Shown here: piece by piece, positions 33,036-42,670 of the stretch | How positions within the stretch are numbered: the stretch's first letter is position 1 | Layout: every line of letters starts with the position of its first letter | NCBI GenBank assembly: GCA_024280995.1 | Contig: JAMXLM010000013.1 | Coordinates: forward strand, 1 to 64,000 | Length of the DNA stretch: 64,000 nucleotides | Origin: Candidatus Dormiibacterota bacterium | Lineage (GTDB): Bacteria; Chloroflexota; Dormibacteria; Dormibacterales; Dormibacteraceae | Direction: 5' to 3' | Position numbers and translations under genes: made by a program | The notes under the pieces: model-generated | Database searches by the model: none | Told to the model about the DNA's origin: nothing | Seen by the model: the letters and a program-made list of their open reading frames with translations, nothing else

Positions 33036-35462
33036 TTAATACGTTCGCTTGATGACGTCGCGCTCCATGAGCACGACGGCCTTGGAAACGGGATCCAGCA
33101 ATGGAGACTTCGCCTGGCGGAGGGCGAACTCCAGCTGGCGCAGCAGCGAATAAAGCGCCTTCATCGCCTTTATCGCGTCGCCGATGTCGACGTTAGGCGG
33201 CAGAGGGATCTTGTCCAGCGCCTCGCCCGACGACCAGCGATAAGCGAAGTCGATGTAGTCGTGCGAAGGCTGGCGCAGGTTTGGCTCGTCCAGCTCCTTC
33301 TCCATGTCGGCGAACCGGAAGTAGAGGGAGCGGACCAGCCGCGCCGTCTGTGCGATCGCCGGCGTGGGGTAGCGCCGCGGCGAGCGCTGCTCCCTGCGAT
33401 CCCCTCGCCGTTCCCGGTCCTCTGCGGCCAGCATCACCATCACCGCGCACAGCTCTTCCGGCGTCAGGCCTTCGAACCACCCGAGGGACACGGCTTCAGC
33501 GACAAGGATCGTGTTCTCTCCGTAAACCCGCGCCGCGAACAGGCCCTTGTCGGTGGGCTTGTCGTTCTTGAGGAAGCCGGCCTCGTCGAGGATCGCTTCG
33601 AGCCGGCGGAGCTTGCGCGGGTACTCGTCCATCTGTCCGGTCGCATCGCGCTGCCCGCGATCGAGCTCCTGCTGCAGGGCGCGGATCTCTCCATATCGCT
33701 GCAGCAGCTCGCCGAAGCGCGGCGAGCGGACGACCTTGAGCTTGCGCTGCCGCTCGAGCAGTCCCTTGGCCTCGACTTCCAGGCGCTGGGCGAGCCGGCC
33801 CGAATGACCCTGGCCGCGCTGCCTGCCACCAAGACGATGGCGGCGCTCTTGCCCCGCCTCCCGGCGCAGCCGGCGGAGCTCGATCCGGATCGACCGCCTC
33901 CGCTCCTCGATCTTGAAGTACTGCCCGACGTCGTCGATGGAGACGCCGTCGCCGTCCCACAGGCGCTTGCGGTCCGCCAGCTGCTCGCGCACGTTGACGA
34001 GCCTTTCGGCGTGCGCGGATGCCGCCAGGCGCTTCTGGAACTGGCCGAAAGATCGCTGCATCAACGCCTCGGCTTCGGCGGGCGTGTAGACGCGAAGCAG
34101 GTTGAGGGCCATGTTGTAGCTCGGCAGGAACTTCGACTCGACGACGAGCGTCGGCCCCATCGCGACCTCGTAAATCGTCCCGACCTCGACGTCGGCCTCT
34201 TTGAGGATCACGCCGTGCCCGATGACGTCGATGCCGCGCCGGCCCGCGCGGCCCATCAGCTGCGTGAGCTCGCCCGTGGTCAGCGTTGAGAAGTTGACGC
34301 CGTCGAATTTCGTAAATGAGGAGACAACGACTCCGCGCGCGGGCATGTTGATGCCGAGCGACAGGGTCTCGGTGGCGAACACGACCTTGATCAGGCCGCG
34401 CTGAAAGAGCTCCTCGACCATCTCCTTGTGGTAGGGCAGCAGCCCGGCATGGTGCTCCGCCATGCCTCGCCGCAAGAGACGCGCGTCGACCATGCGTCGG
34501 AACAGCGCCTCCTCATCGACGTCCTTGAGGCCTTGAAGGCGCTCCGCCGCGACGCGGTCGATCGCCTCCTTCTCCGCGGCGGTCGTGAGGTCGAGCTCGT
34601 GGTACGCGCAGCGCTGCAGCGCCTCACGACATCCGCGCCGGGAGAAGATGAAGTAGATCGCCGGCAGCATCTCCAGCCCACGCAGCTGCTCGATGACGTG
34701 CAGCAGGTCGTTCGACGGCAGCCCGCGATAGCCGCCGATGCGGTACGAAGCCTCCTCCTCCTGCGCGGCCTTGCTCCAAGTCCGTTGGTCGATGCCGCCA
34801 TCCGCCTTGAACAGCGGGAAGAAGCGGTTGTTGATGGCCAGCCACATCTTCAGCTCGACCGGCCGCACGTCGTGGAAGACCGTCTCCATGCCGCCGCGGT
34901 TCTCGGCCATCCACTCGGCGATCTCGCGGTAGTTGCCGATGGTCGCGGACAGGCCGACGAGCTTGATCGTCCGCGGCGCCTGGATCACGATCTCCTCCCA
35001 CACCGAACCGCGCGGGAAGTCGTCGATGTAGTGCGCCTCGTCGAGCACGACGTACCGGACGAGGTCGAGGCGCGCGGGATCCTCGTAGATGAGGTTGCGG
35101 AGGATCTCGGTCGTCATCACCACGACAGGCGCGTCGTCGTTGATGGTGTTCTCGCCCGTGACCAGGCCGACCATCGACTCGCCGTACTCGCGAACGAAGT
35201 CGTGGAACTTCTGGTTGCTGAGCGCCTTCAGCGGCGTGGTGTAGAGGACCTTGGCGCCCTCGCGGAGCGCGCGGAAGATCGCGTACTCGGCGACGATCGT
35301 CTTGCCGCTGGAGGTCGGCGCGCTGACCAGCACTCCGCCGGGGCCCCGGTCGAGCTTCTCGATGGCCTCCTTCTGAAAGCCGTCGAGCTCGAACGGCAGA
35401 GTGGCCGCGAACTCGTCGACGAGGCTTCCCACCACATCCCGAAGCTCGGCCGGGGGAGCCAT
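33036..35462 (-). CDS. Ski2/HelY-like DEAD/DEAH RNA helicase
   Basis: 808 residues from ATG 35462, preceded by GAGG 8 bp upstream. Walker A APTSSGKT (48-55), motif II DEAH (141-144), SAT (LVGLSATIGN), motif VI QLMGRAGRRG, then a long arch region with Arg-rich segment and a C-terminal DSHCT-type domain (WFEGLTPEELCAVMVMLAAE). This is the Mtr4/Ski2 architecture found in actinobacterial HelY. Probably ATP-dependent RNA unwinding in RNA decay or processing. The start codon overlaps repeat R2b, and residues read further upstream would come from that repeat. Confidence 0.92.
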   Translation of the reverse strand: MAPPAELRDVVGSLVDEFAATLPFELDGFQKEAIEKLDRGPGGVLVSAPTSSGKTIVAEYAIFRALREGAKVLYTTPLKALSNQKFHDFVREYGESMVGLVTGENTINDDAPVVVMTTEILRNLIYEDPARLDLVRYVVLDEAHYIDDFPRGSVWEEIVIQAPRTIKLVGLSATIGNYREIAEWMAENRGGMETVFHDVRPVELKMWLAINNRFFPLFKADGGIDQRTWSKAAQEEEASYRIGGYRGLPSNDLLHVIEQLRGLEMLPAIYFIFSRRGCREALQRCAYHELDLTTAAEKEAIDRVAAERLQGLKDVDEEALFRRMVDARLLRRGMAEHHAGLLPYHKEMVEELFQRGLIKVVFATETLSLGINMPARGVVVSSFTKFDGVNFSTLTTGELTQLMGRAGRRGIDVIGHGVILKEADVEVGTIYEVAMGPTLVVESKFLPSYNMALNLLRVYTPAEAEALMQRSFGQFQKRLAASAHAERLVNVREQLADRKRLWDGDGVSIDDVGQYFKIEERRRSIRIELRRLRREAGQERRHRLGGRQRGQGHSGRLAQRLEVEAKGLLERQRKLKVVRSPRFGELLQRYGEIRALQQELDRGQRDATGQMDEYPRKLRRLEAILDEAGFLKNDKPTDKGLFAARVYGENTILVAEAVSLGWFEGLTPEELCAVMVMLAAEDRERRGDRREQRSPRRYPTPAIAQTARLVRSLYFRFADMEKELDEPNLRQPSHDYIDFAYRWSSGEALDKIPLPPNVDIGDAIKAMKALYSLLRQLEFALRQAKSPLLDPVSKAVVLMERDVIKRTY

Positions 35463-35610
35463 CGACGGATCCTCGGCGCCCATGCGGCCCATCTTCGGGC
35501 TCATCTCCTGCGCTGCTCGCTCGGGCATACGCGATGCGCTCGCTCCGCTGCTCGTCGATTCGCCCGAATCTGGACCACCTGGATCACCGAATCTCTCGCC
35601 GATGGCCCCC
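35458..35610 (-). repeat. R2b: ~153-bp structured repeat between DUF503 and helicase genes
   Basis: Begins 9 bp after the DUF503 stop and reaches over the helicase ATG (35462-35460). Same orientation and extent as R2a. Terminal inverted repeat GCCATCGGCGAGAGATTCGG versus GCCATCGACGGATCCTCGG. The central hairpin is weaker (GCAT-ACGCG-ATGC, 35525-35537). It appears to provide the helicase ribosome-binding site and start. Confidence 0.7.
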
Positions 35611-35619
35611 GTCCGAGCT

Positions 35620-35922
35620 TCACCAAGGCATGAGCTCCGTCGAGACGTCGGCGACCTGCGCGCCGTCGGCGTGGGCCTCGACGTAGGAAAGCGCCGCGGC
35701 CAGGACGCGGTCGGCCTGCCGGCTGTCGCCGCTCACCGTGACGATCGCGATCTCGGCAAGCTGCCAGCGGTCCAGCTCGCCGACCTCGGCCGCCGCGACC
35801 TTCAACTCCTGGCGCAGGCGGCGCAGCAAACCGCTGATCATCCGGCGCTTGGACTTGAGCGATCCCGACTCAGGAAGGTGCAGGACGACGCGGGCGATGC
35901 CTATCGCAACTTTGGCGGCCAA
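35620..35922 (-). CDS. DUF503 family protein
   Basis: About 100 residues from TTG 35922, chosen because GGAG lies 5 bp upstream; a GTG 10 codons earlier is possible. The sequence ARVVLHLPESGSLKSKRRMI, RLRQELKVAAAEVGELDRWQ matches DUF503, a small ferredoxin-like fold found next to rbfA/nusA in many bacteria, function unknown. Here it heads an operon with the helicase, linking it again to RNA metabolism (inference). Confidence 0.82.
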   Translation of the reverse strand: MAAKVAIGIARVVLHLPESGSLKSKRRMISGLLRRLRQELKVAAAEVGELDRWQLAEIAIVTVSGDSRQADRVLAAALSYVEAHADGAQVADVSTELMPW

Positions 35923-36034
35923 ACCAACTCCATTTTTGACCCCTTGACACAACTCTTCATAATCATCGTGGGGTTAGACGCGCCCGGATGGCCCATGTCG
36001 GGACGCAGGGCGGCCCCAATGGGGGAGTCGACAG

Positions 36035-37753
36035 ATGAGCGAAGACGAGGATCCCAAAGGTTTCGAGCAGTTTGAGCGGTTCCTGGAGGAATGGTCCCGC
36101 CGCGACTTCCTGAAGAAAACAGGCGGTGCGGCGGCTTACATGGCCTTCCTCGCCGGTGGGCTCGAGTGGCTCGAGGCGTGTGGGGGAGGCAGCAACAGCG
36201 GAGGCGGAACCGCCAAGAAGGGCGGGCACGTCGTCGAAGGGAACTTCTCCGACATCCGCACCCTGAACTCGATGCTGAGCAGCGACACCGCGTCGAACCA
36301 GGTCATCGGCCTGATGTTCGACGGGCTCACGAACCAGAAGAAGGACGGAACCGTCATCCCCGCCCTGGCCGAATCCTGGAAGACCTCCGCGGACGGCATG
36401 ACGTACACCTTCAAGCTCCGCTCAGGCCTCAAGTGGTCGGACGGCCAGCCCATCACGGCGGACGACGTCAAGTTCACCTACTCGCTCGCCCAGGACGACG
36501 CCTACAAGGCGTTCGCGTCGCCGCGGCGCGGTGACCTTTCGAAATACATCAAGTCGATCGACACCCCCGACCCGCAGACGGTGGTCATGAACATGACGCA
36601 GGTCTTCGCACCGTTCCTGGCCAGCCACGGCCAGTACGGGATCCTGCCGAAGCACGTGCTCGGCACCATGGACGCCACCGCACTGAACACGGCCGACTTC
36701 AACAGCGCCCCCAGCGTCACCAATGGCGCCTTCAAGTTCGTCCGGTGGGACAAGGGCGCCCAGGTCACCATGGCTCGCAACGACAACTACTGGGCCGGCG
36801 CCGCGTACCTCGACCAGTGGATCTACAAGGTCCTGCCCGACTCGGTCGCGGTGACAAACCAGCTGAAGACCGGTGAGATCGACATCGGGCCTGTCGACCC
36901 GGGGCAGTACGACAACATCAAGACCACGGACTCGGTCACGCTGACGGAGTTCCCGGTCCCGTCGTTCACCTTCTACGCCTACCAGCTCGATCCGAGCAAG
37001 CCGGCCGGCCCCCTGTTTCAGGACCAGGCTGTGCGACAGGCGCTGCTCTACGCGCTCGACCGCCAGTCGATGGTCAACGCCATCTTCTTCAACCACGGCG
37101 TGGTCGCGGACTCGGTCATGCCGCCGACTTCGTGGGCGCACATCAAGCCCCAGACGCAGTACCCGTTCGACAAGAACAAGGCCGGGTCGCTGCTCGACGG
37201 CGCCGGGTGGGCCATGGGCTCGGACGGCATTCGCGCCAAGAACGGCATGAAGCTCAAGTTCACGATGATCACGAACGCTGGCAACAAGCAGCGCGAGAGC
37301 TGTCTGACGTACATGCAGCAGGCCTGGAAGGCGATCGGAGTCGACGCGACCCCTTCGCTGATCCAGTTCCCTCAGCTGGTGAGCCAGATCGTCAGCATCC
37401 GGACCTTCGACATGTTCCTCGTCGGCTTCAACTGGTCGGTCGACCCGGACGAGGCGCCGCTCTTCCACTCGCGCAACGCCGCACCGGGCGGATTCAACGG
37501 CGCGCATTTCAAGAACGACCAGGTGGACTCGCTGCTCGACCAGGCTCTTGGCACCCTGGACCAGAACAAGCGCAAGCAGCTCTACGCGCAGTTCCAGGAG
37601 ATCATGGCCGAGCAGGTACCGTCGCCCATCCTCGTCTTCAACACGGGCATCTGGGGCGTGAACAAGCGCGTCCAGAACACCGACTTCGGCACGTTCAGCC
37701 AGTACCAGTTCCGGCCCTGGAACCACACCGTGTGGGTCACGGACGGCAAGTAA
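36035..37753 (+). CDS. Peptide/oligopeptide ABC transporter substrate-binding lipoprotein
   Basis: 572 residues. Twin-arginine motif SRRDFLKK (about 21-28) followed by a hydrophobic stretch and lipobox LEAC (about 50), so it is probably a Tat-exported lipoprotein. SBP_bac_5 fold: LNSMLSSDTASNQVIGLMFD, LAESWKTSADGMTYTFKLRS, LKWSDGQPITADDVKFTY. Captures peptides or similar solutes for the permeases that follow at 37810 and 38781. Confidence 0.92.
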   Translation: MSEDEDPKGFEQFERFLEEWSRRDFLKKTGGAAAYMAFLAGGLEWLEACGGGSNSGGGTAKKGGHVVEGNFSDIRTLNSMLSSDTASNQVIGLMFDGLTNQKKDGTVIPALAESWKTSADGMTYTFKLRSGLKWSDGQPITADDVKFTYSLAQDDAYKAFASPRRGDLSKYIKSIDTPDPQTVVMNMTQVFAPFLASHGQYGILPKHVLGTMDATALNTADFNSAPSVTNGAFKFVRWDKGAQVTMARNDNYWAGAAYLDQWIYKVLPDSVAVTNQLKTGEIDIGPVDPGQYDNIKTTDSVTLTEFPVPSFTFYAYQLDPSKPAGPLFQDQAVRQALLYALDRQSMVNAIFFNHGVVADSVMPPTSWAHIKPQTQYPFDKNKAGSLLDGAGWAMGSDGIRAKNGMKLKFTMITNAGNKQRESCLTYMQQAWKAIGVDATPSLIQFPQLVSQIVSIRTFDMFLVGFNWSVDPDEAPLFHSRNAAPGGFNGAHFKNDQVDSLLDQALGTLDQNKRKQLYAQFQEIMAEQVPSPILVFNTGIWGVNKRVQNTDFGTFSQYQFRPWNHTVWVTDGK

Positions 37754-37809
37754 GGTCGATCGATTTGGAGGGTAGTTCGAGAACCGCCGGGATCACTACG
37801 TAAGACGAA

Positions 37810-38784
37810 GTGATACTCGCCAAGTATCTGGCCCGGCGGTTCTTCGCCTCCGTCATCGTCGTGTTGGGCGTGACCCTGATCACGCTCCTTTTGATGGACC
37901 GCACGCGCGGCACGTACGTGCCCGGCATCGATCTCAACCCAAGCCTCCGGCCGGAGGACATCGCCCGCCTGCGAGCCAACCTCGGCCTGGACCGGCCGTT
38001 CTACATCTGGTACCTGACCTGGATCTGGGGTGTGCTCCATGGCGACTTCGGGCGCTCGATGATCGACGGGAGCACGGTCATGAGCCACATCCTCGACCGC
38101 CTGCCGAACACCATCGAGCTGACCGCGACCGCGATTCTCGTCGGCATTCTCATCTCGATCCCTGTCGGGGTGGTCAGCGCCCTGCGCAGGGGGAGCAAGA
38201 CCGACCACACGCTCACGGTCGTCTCGGTCGCCGGCTTCGCGGTACCGCAGTTCTGGCTGGGATTGATGCTCATCCTCATCTTCTCCGTCACCCTGGAACA
38301 GCACGGCCTGCCCTGGCTGCCTTCGAGCGGCGCATACAGCGCGTACAACGGCGGCGACCTCCTCGACCGTCTTCTGCACCTGATCATGCCCGCCACGGTG
38401 CTGTCCTTCTTCTATGTCTCGACCTGGTCGCGGTTCATTCGCTCCAGCATGCTCGAGGTGCTGTCGCAGGACTACATCCGGACCGCGCGCGCCAAAGGCA
38501 TGAGCGAGCGCCGGGTCGTGTACTTGCACGGCTTGCGCAACGCGCTCATCCCGCTCATCACGCTGATCGGCCTCGAGCTGCCGGGCCTGGTGAGCGGCGG
38601 TCTCGTGGTCGAGGTGGTGTTCGGATGGCCGGGGATCGGCAAGCTCGCGTTCGAGCGGGCGCTTCAGTACGACTACACCACGGTGATGGGGGTCACCTTC
38701 TTCGCGACCATGCTGGTCATCGCCGGCAACCTGCTCGCAGACCTGCTCTACGGCGTGCTCGATCCAAGGATCCGCTACGGGTGA
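37810..38784 (+). CDS. OppB/DppB-type ABC permease
   Basis: 324 residues from GTG. Six membrane segments and the EAA loop ...DYIRTARAKGMSERRVVYLH (about 218-237), which docks on the ATPases. N-terminal ARRFFASVIVVLGVTLITLLL is typical of DppB. Its TGA overlaps the next GTG start (GTGA). Confidence 0.92.
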   Translation: MILAKYLARRFFASVIVVLGVTLITLLLMDRTRGTYVPGIDLNPSLRPEDIARLRANLGLDRPFYIWYLTWIWGVLHGDFGRSMIDGSTVMSHILDRLPNTIELTATAILVGILISIPVGVVSALRRGSKTDHTLTVVSVAGFAVPQFWLGLMLILIFSVTLEQHGLPWLPSSGAYSAYNGGDLLDRLLHLIMPATVLSFFYVSTWSRFIRSSMLEVLSQDYIRTARAKGMSERRVVYLHGLRNALIPLITLIGLELPGLVSGGLVVEVVFGWPGIGKLAFERALQYDYTTVMGVTFFATMLVIAGNLLADLLYGVLDPRIRYG

Positions 38785-39707
38785 TCGGTCCGAGCCGCGT
38801 CGCCGAGCTGGACATGCCGAGCGCCGGGATCGAGACCGGCGGCTCGCGACCCGCGCAGAGCTACTGGAACGAGTCCTGGGAGCGCCTCCGCGCGAACCGC
38901 ATCGGCGTGGGCGCCGGAGCCCTGATCCTCGTCTTCGCGGCGATTGCGATCATGGCGCCCCTCGTCTCGGCCTTCATCACGCACTACCAGCCGCAGACGA
39001 TCAACCTCGACCAGACCTTCGCGAAGCCCGGCTCTGTGCACTGGCTGGGCAGCGACGAGCTCGGACGAGACACCCTCACGCGGCTTGTCTGGGGCGCGCG
39101 CGTCTCGCTTGGCGTCGCCTTTCTCACGGTGGCCATATCCCTGACGGTCGGCACGTCCGTGGGCATGCTCGCCGGCTATTACGGCGGCTGGATCGATGAC
39201 GTGCTGATGCGACTGGTCGACACCGTGCTGGCGATCCCGGCCATCTTCCTTTTCATCCTCATGTCGATCCTCTTCCGGCCGAACCCGTTCACGCTGGCGG
39301 TGATCGTCGCTTCAGTCGGCTGGGGGGCCGTCGCCAGGCTCGTTCGCGGCGAGGTGCTGTCGGTGAAGCAGCGCGATTTCGTCCTGGCCACCCGCTCGAT
39401 CGGGGCCAGGGATACGCGGTTGATGGCGCGCCACCTGCTCCCCAACGTGCTTCCCGTGCTGATCGTCGCCGCGAGCCTCGGGGTCGGCCAGATCATCCTG
39501 GTCGAAGCGGCGCTCGACTTCCTCGGGCTTGGCATCCAGCCGCCCACGGCGAGCTGGGGCAACATGCTCACCAACGCCGAGAGCTACTTCTTCCGGTCGG
39601 GCTGGCTTGTCGCACTTCCCGGGGTCACGATCTTCACCACCGTCCTCGCGTCGAACATCTTCGGCAATGCAGTCCGCGACGCCTTCGACCCCCGTTTGAA
39701 GTCTTAA
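38781..39707 (+). CDS. OppC/DppC-type ABC permease
   Basis: 308 residues from GTG 38781 (ATG 38815 is an alternative). Five to six membrane helices, periplasmic segment HWLGSDELGRDTLTRLVWGA and EAA loop DFVLATRSIGARDTRLMARH are diagnostic of DppC. Followed not by oppD directly, as is usual, but by the 192-bp repeat R1b. Confidence 0.92.
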   Translation: MIGPSRVAELDMPSAGIETGGSRPAQSYWNESWERLRANRIGVGAGALILVFAAIAIMAPLVSAFITHYQPQTINLDQTFAKPGSVHWLGSDELGRDTLTRLVWGARVSLGVAFLTVAISLTVGTSVGMLAGYYGGWIDDVLMRLVDTVLAIPAIFLFILMSILFRPNPFTLAVIVASVGWGAVARLVRGEVLSVKQRDFVLATRSIGARDTRLMARHLLPNVLPVLIVAASLGVGQIILVEAALDFLGLGIQPPTASWGNMLTNAESYFFRSGWLVALPGVTIFTTVLASNIFGNAVRDAFDPRLKS

Positions 39708-39708
39708 G

Positions 39709-39900
39709 GTGTCGCAGCCCCGAGATTCCTCGCATCCTCGCGGCCTAGTCGGCCGGGCGCCTGCGGCGCTGAAGCCCGCGTCAGGGGGCCCGGCGCTCAC
39801 TCGTCACGCACCAATGGGTGCGCTCCTCGGCGCGCCACCCCTTCCTCGGCTCCGGCCGCCGATGCCACGAGATATGCGTCGGACCTCGGGTCCGCGACAC
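39709..39900 (+). repeat. R1b: 192-bp structured repeat inside the opp operon
   Basis: Starts 1 bp after the oppC stop (TAA 39705-39707) and ends 2 bp before the oppD GTG (39903). Terminal inverted repeat gtgtcgcagccccgag / ctcgggtccgcgacac (13 of 16 positions). Internal hairpins GCGCC-TGC-GGCGC and CGCACC-AATG-GGTGCG (39807-39822). Same length as R1a. No ORF of note and no clear target duplication. Confidence 0.78.
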
Positions 39901-39902
39901 CT

Positions 39903-40884
39903 GTGACGCAACCCCTCCTCGAGGTCCAGGACCTCCATACGGTCTTCTCGACCAAGGAAGGCCAGGTGAAGGCCGTCGACGGCGTTTCGTTCGAGCTGAA
40001 CGCAGGGGAGACGCTGGGCATCGTCGGCGAGTCCGGCTGCGGCAAGTCGGTGACGGCGATGAGCATCATGCGGCTGCAGCGCCCGGGACGAATCGTCGGC
40101 GGCAAGGTGATGTTCAAGGGCCAGGACCTCACGCGCATCAGCGAGTACGAGATGCGTGAGATTCGCGGCCGCGAGATGGCGATGATCTTCCAGGACCCGA
40201 TGACGTCGCTCAACCCGGTGTACAGGGTGGGGTGGCAGGTCGGCGAGCCGACGCGCCTGCACAACGGCTGGGACGCGAAGAAGGCGTTCTCGTCCGCGGT
40301 CAGCATGCTCGGCCGTGTCGGCATCCCCTCGGCCGCGTCTCGCGCCCGCGACTACCCACACCAGTTTTCCGGCGGGATGCGCCAGCGGGCGATGATCGCG
40401 ATGGGCTTGACGACCACGCCGCACGTGCTGATCGCGGATGAGCCGACCACCGCGCTCGACGTCACCATCCAGGCCCAGATCCTCGACCTGCTGCGCCACG
40501 TCAACCGCGAGTTCGGGACGGCCACGATCCTCATCACACACAACCTCGGCGTCGTCGCCGGAATGTGCCAGCGGCTCATCGTCATGTACGCGGGCAAGAT
40601 CGTCGAGGCCGGCCCCACGCGCGACGTGTTCGCCCATCCCAAGCATCCATACACGTGGTCGCTCCTCCGCTCGATCCCGCGTCTCGACGCCGACATCCAC
40701 GAACCGCTGAAGCCGATCGAGGGCCTGCCGCCGAACCTCATCGATCTGCCGGGCGGATGCTCGTTCCACCCGCGATGCGCGTTTCGGGTCGACAAGTGCT
40801 CACATGACGTTCCGGCGCTGCTCCGGGTTGGCGAGTCACAACAGGCCGCGTGCTGGGTGACGCAGTCCGGGACGGAGCTCAAGG

Positions 40885-40892
<8 letters not shown>
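39903..40892 (+). CDS. OppD/DppD-type ABC ATPase
   Basis: 329 residues from GTG. Walker A GESGCGKS (about 41-48), signature [12 protein letters not shown], Walker [13 protein letters not shown], switch His in LITHN; C-terminal oligopeptide-ABC domain with CSFHPRCAF...C, the Cys cluster that binds [4Fe-4S] in some DppD proteins. Overlaps the next ATPase by 8 bp. Confidence 0.93.
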
Positions 40893-41904
<1,012 letters not shown>

Positions 41905-41907
<3 letters not shown>

Positions 41908-42110
41908 TGAGAGGGCACCGCTAGCGCTTCCCTCTCATGAGCGGCGCTCAGCGTCCGTCGCCGCCTTGTCATAGATGAGAGGCGGCGCCGGCCGGATTCG
42001 CGCCGCCTCACCCTCCACTTGGTTGTGATCGCTTGTTCGCCTTCCACCCTCGGTGCTCAGTTGCCGTTGCGATGCGCGTCGCGGCCGGGCGAAGCCCGGC
42101 CGCCAAGGCG
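41905..42110 (+). repeat. R3b: intergenic structured repeat between opp and pyr operons
   Basis: Shares with R3a the stop-anchored TAATGAGAGG, a GTGATC...TTCGCCT block and the 31-bp core 42078-42108 with the perfect 10-bp stem GCGGCCGGGC-GAA-GCCCGGCCGC. Same orientation relative to the upstream gene. No gene in 41908-42139. Confidence 0.5.
41907..41938 (+). terminator. Hairpin at the end of the opp operon
   Basis: ATGAGAGGG/CCCTCTCAT perfect 9-bp stem with 14-nt loop, starting in the stop codon. No U run, so termination may be inefficient or Rho-assisted. A second stem GAGGCGGCGC/GCGCCGCCTC follows at about 41979-42009. Confidence 0.5.
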
Positions 42111-42139
42111 ACACCCGTCTATTCCATTAGATTGATCCC

Positions 42140-42670
42140 GTGGCGGTGGGGGAACGCGAGGCTTTGGCGCGCGATCTCGTCGCGGCCTCGTATCTGAAGG
42201 GAGACTTCGTCCTCCGCTCGGGCAAGCGTTCCAACCGCTACTTCGACAAGTTCCTGTTCGAGACCGAGCCTGCTTTGCTGAAGCGTCTCGGCGCGCACCT
42301 CGCCGCGCTCGTGCCCGTCGAGACGGAGCGGCTGGCGGCGCCAGAGCTTGGCGCGGTGCTGCTCGGTGGAGTGGTTTCGATGGAGACAGGGATTCCGCTC
42401 GTGCTGGTGCGCAAGGAGCCGAAGGGCTACGGCACCGCCAAGCAGCTCGAAGGGCGCTTCGCGGCCGGCGAGCGCGTGACGGTGATCGAGGACGTCGTCA
42501 CCACCGGCGGCGACTCGCTGCGCTCGATCGAGGCGCTGAAGAACGCCGCCCTCGAAGTTATCCACCTCGTCGTCGTGCTGGACAGAGGCGAGGGCGGCGA
42601 GGACAACATCCGTGCGGCGAACATCCCGTACTCGCCCCTGTTTCGAATTCAAGACCTCGACCTTGACTGA
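42140..42670 (+). CDS. pyrE: Orotate phosphoribosyltransferase
   Basis: Makes OMP from orotate and PRPP. 176 residues from GTG. N-terminal FVLRSGKRSNRYFDKF, LVRKEPKGYGTAKQLEG (catalytic loop Lys) and PRPP motif TVIEDVVTTGGDSLRSIE. Overlaps the dihydroorotase gene by 8 bp, so the two pyrimidine steps are translationally coupled. Confidence 0.92.
   Translation: MAVGEREALARDLVAASYLKGDFVLRSGKRSNRYFDKFLFETEPALLKRLGAHLAALVPVETERLAAPELGAVLLGGVVSMETGIPLVLVRKEPKGYGTAKQLEGRFAAGERVTVIEDVVTTGGDSLRSIEALKNAALEVIHLVVVLDRGEGGEDNIRAANIPYSPLFRIQDLDLD

Noticed and set aside
35463-35528. N-terminal extension of the helicase (MPERAAQEMSPK...)
   Set aside because: The extension is translated R2b repeat; a matching peptide appears out of frame in R2a, so it is not helicase-specific.
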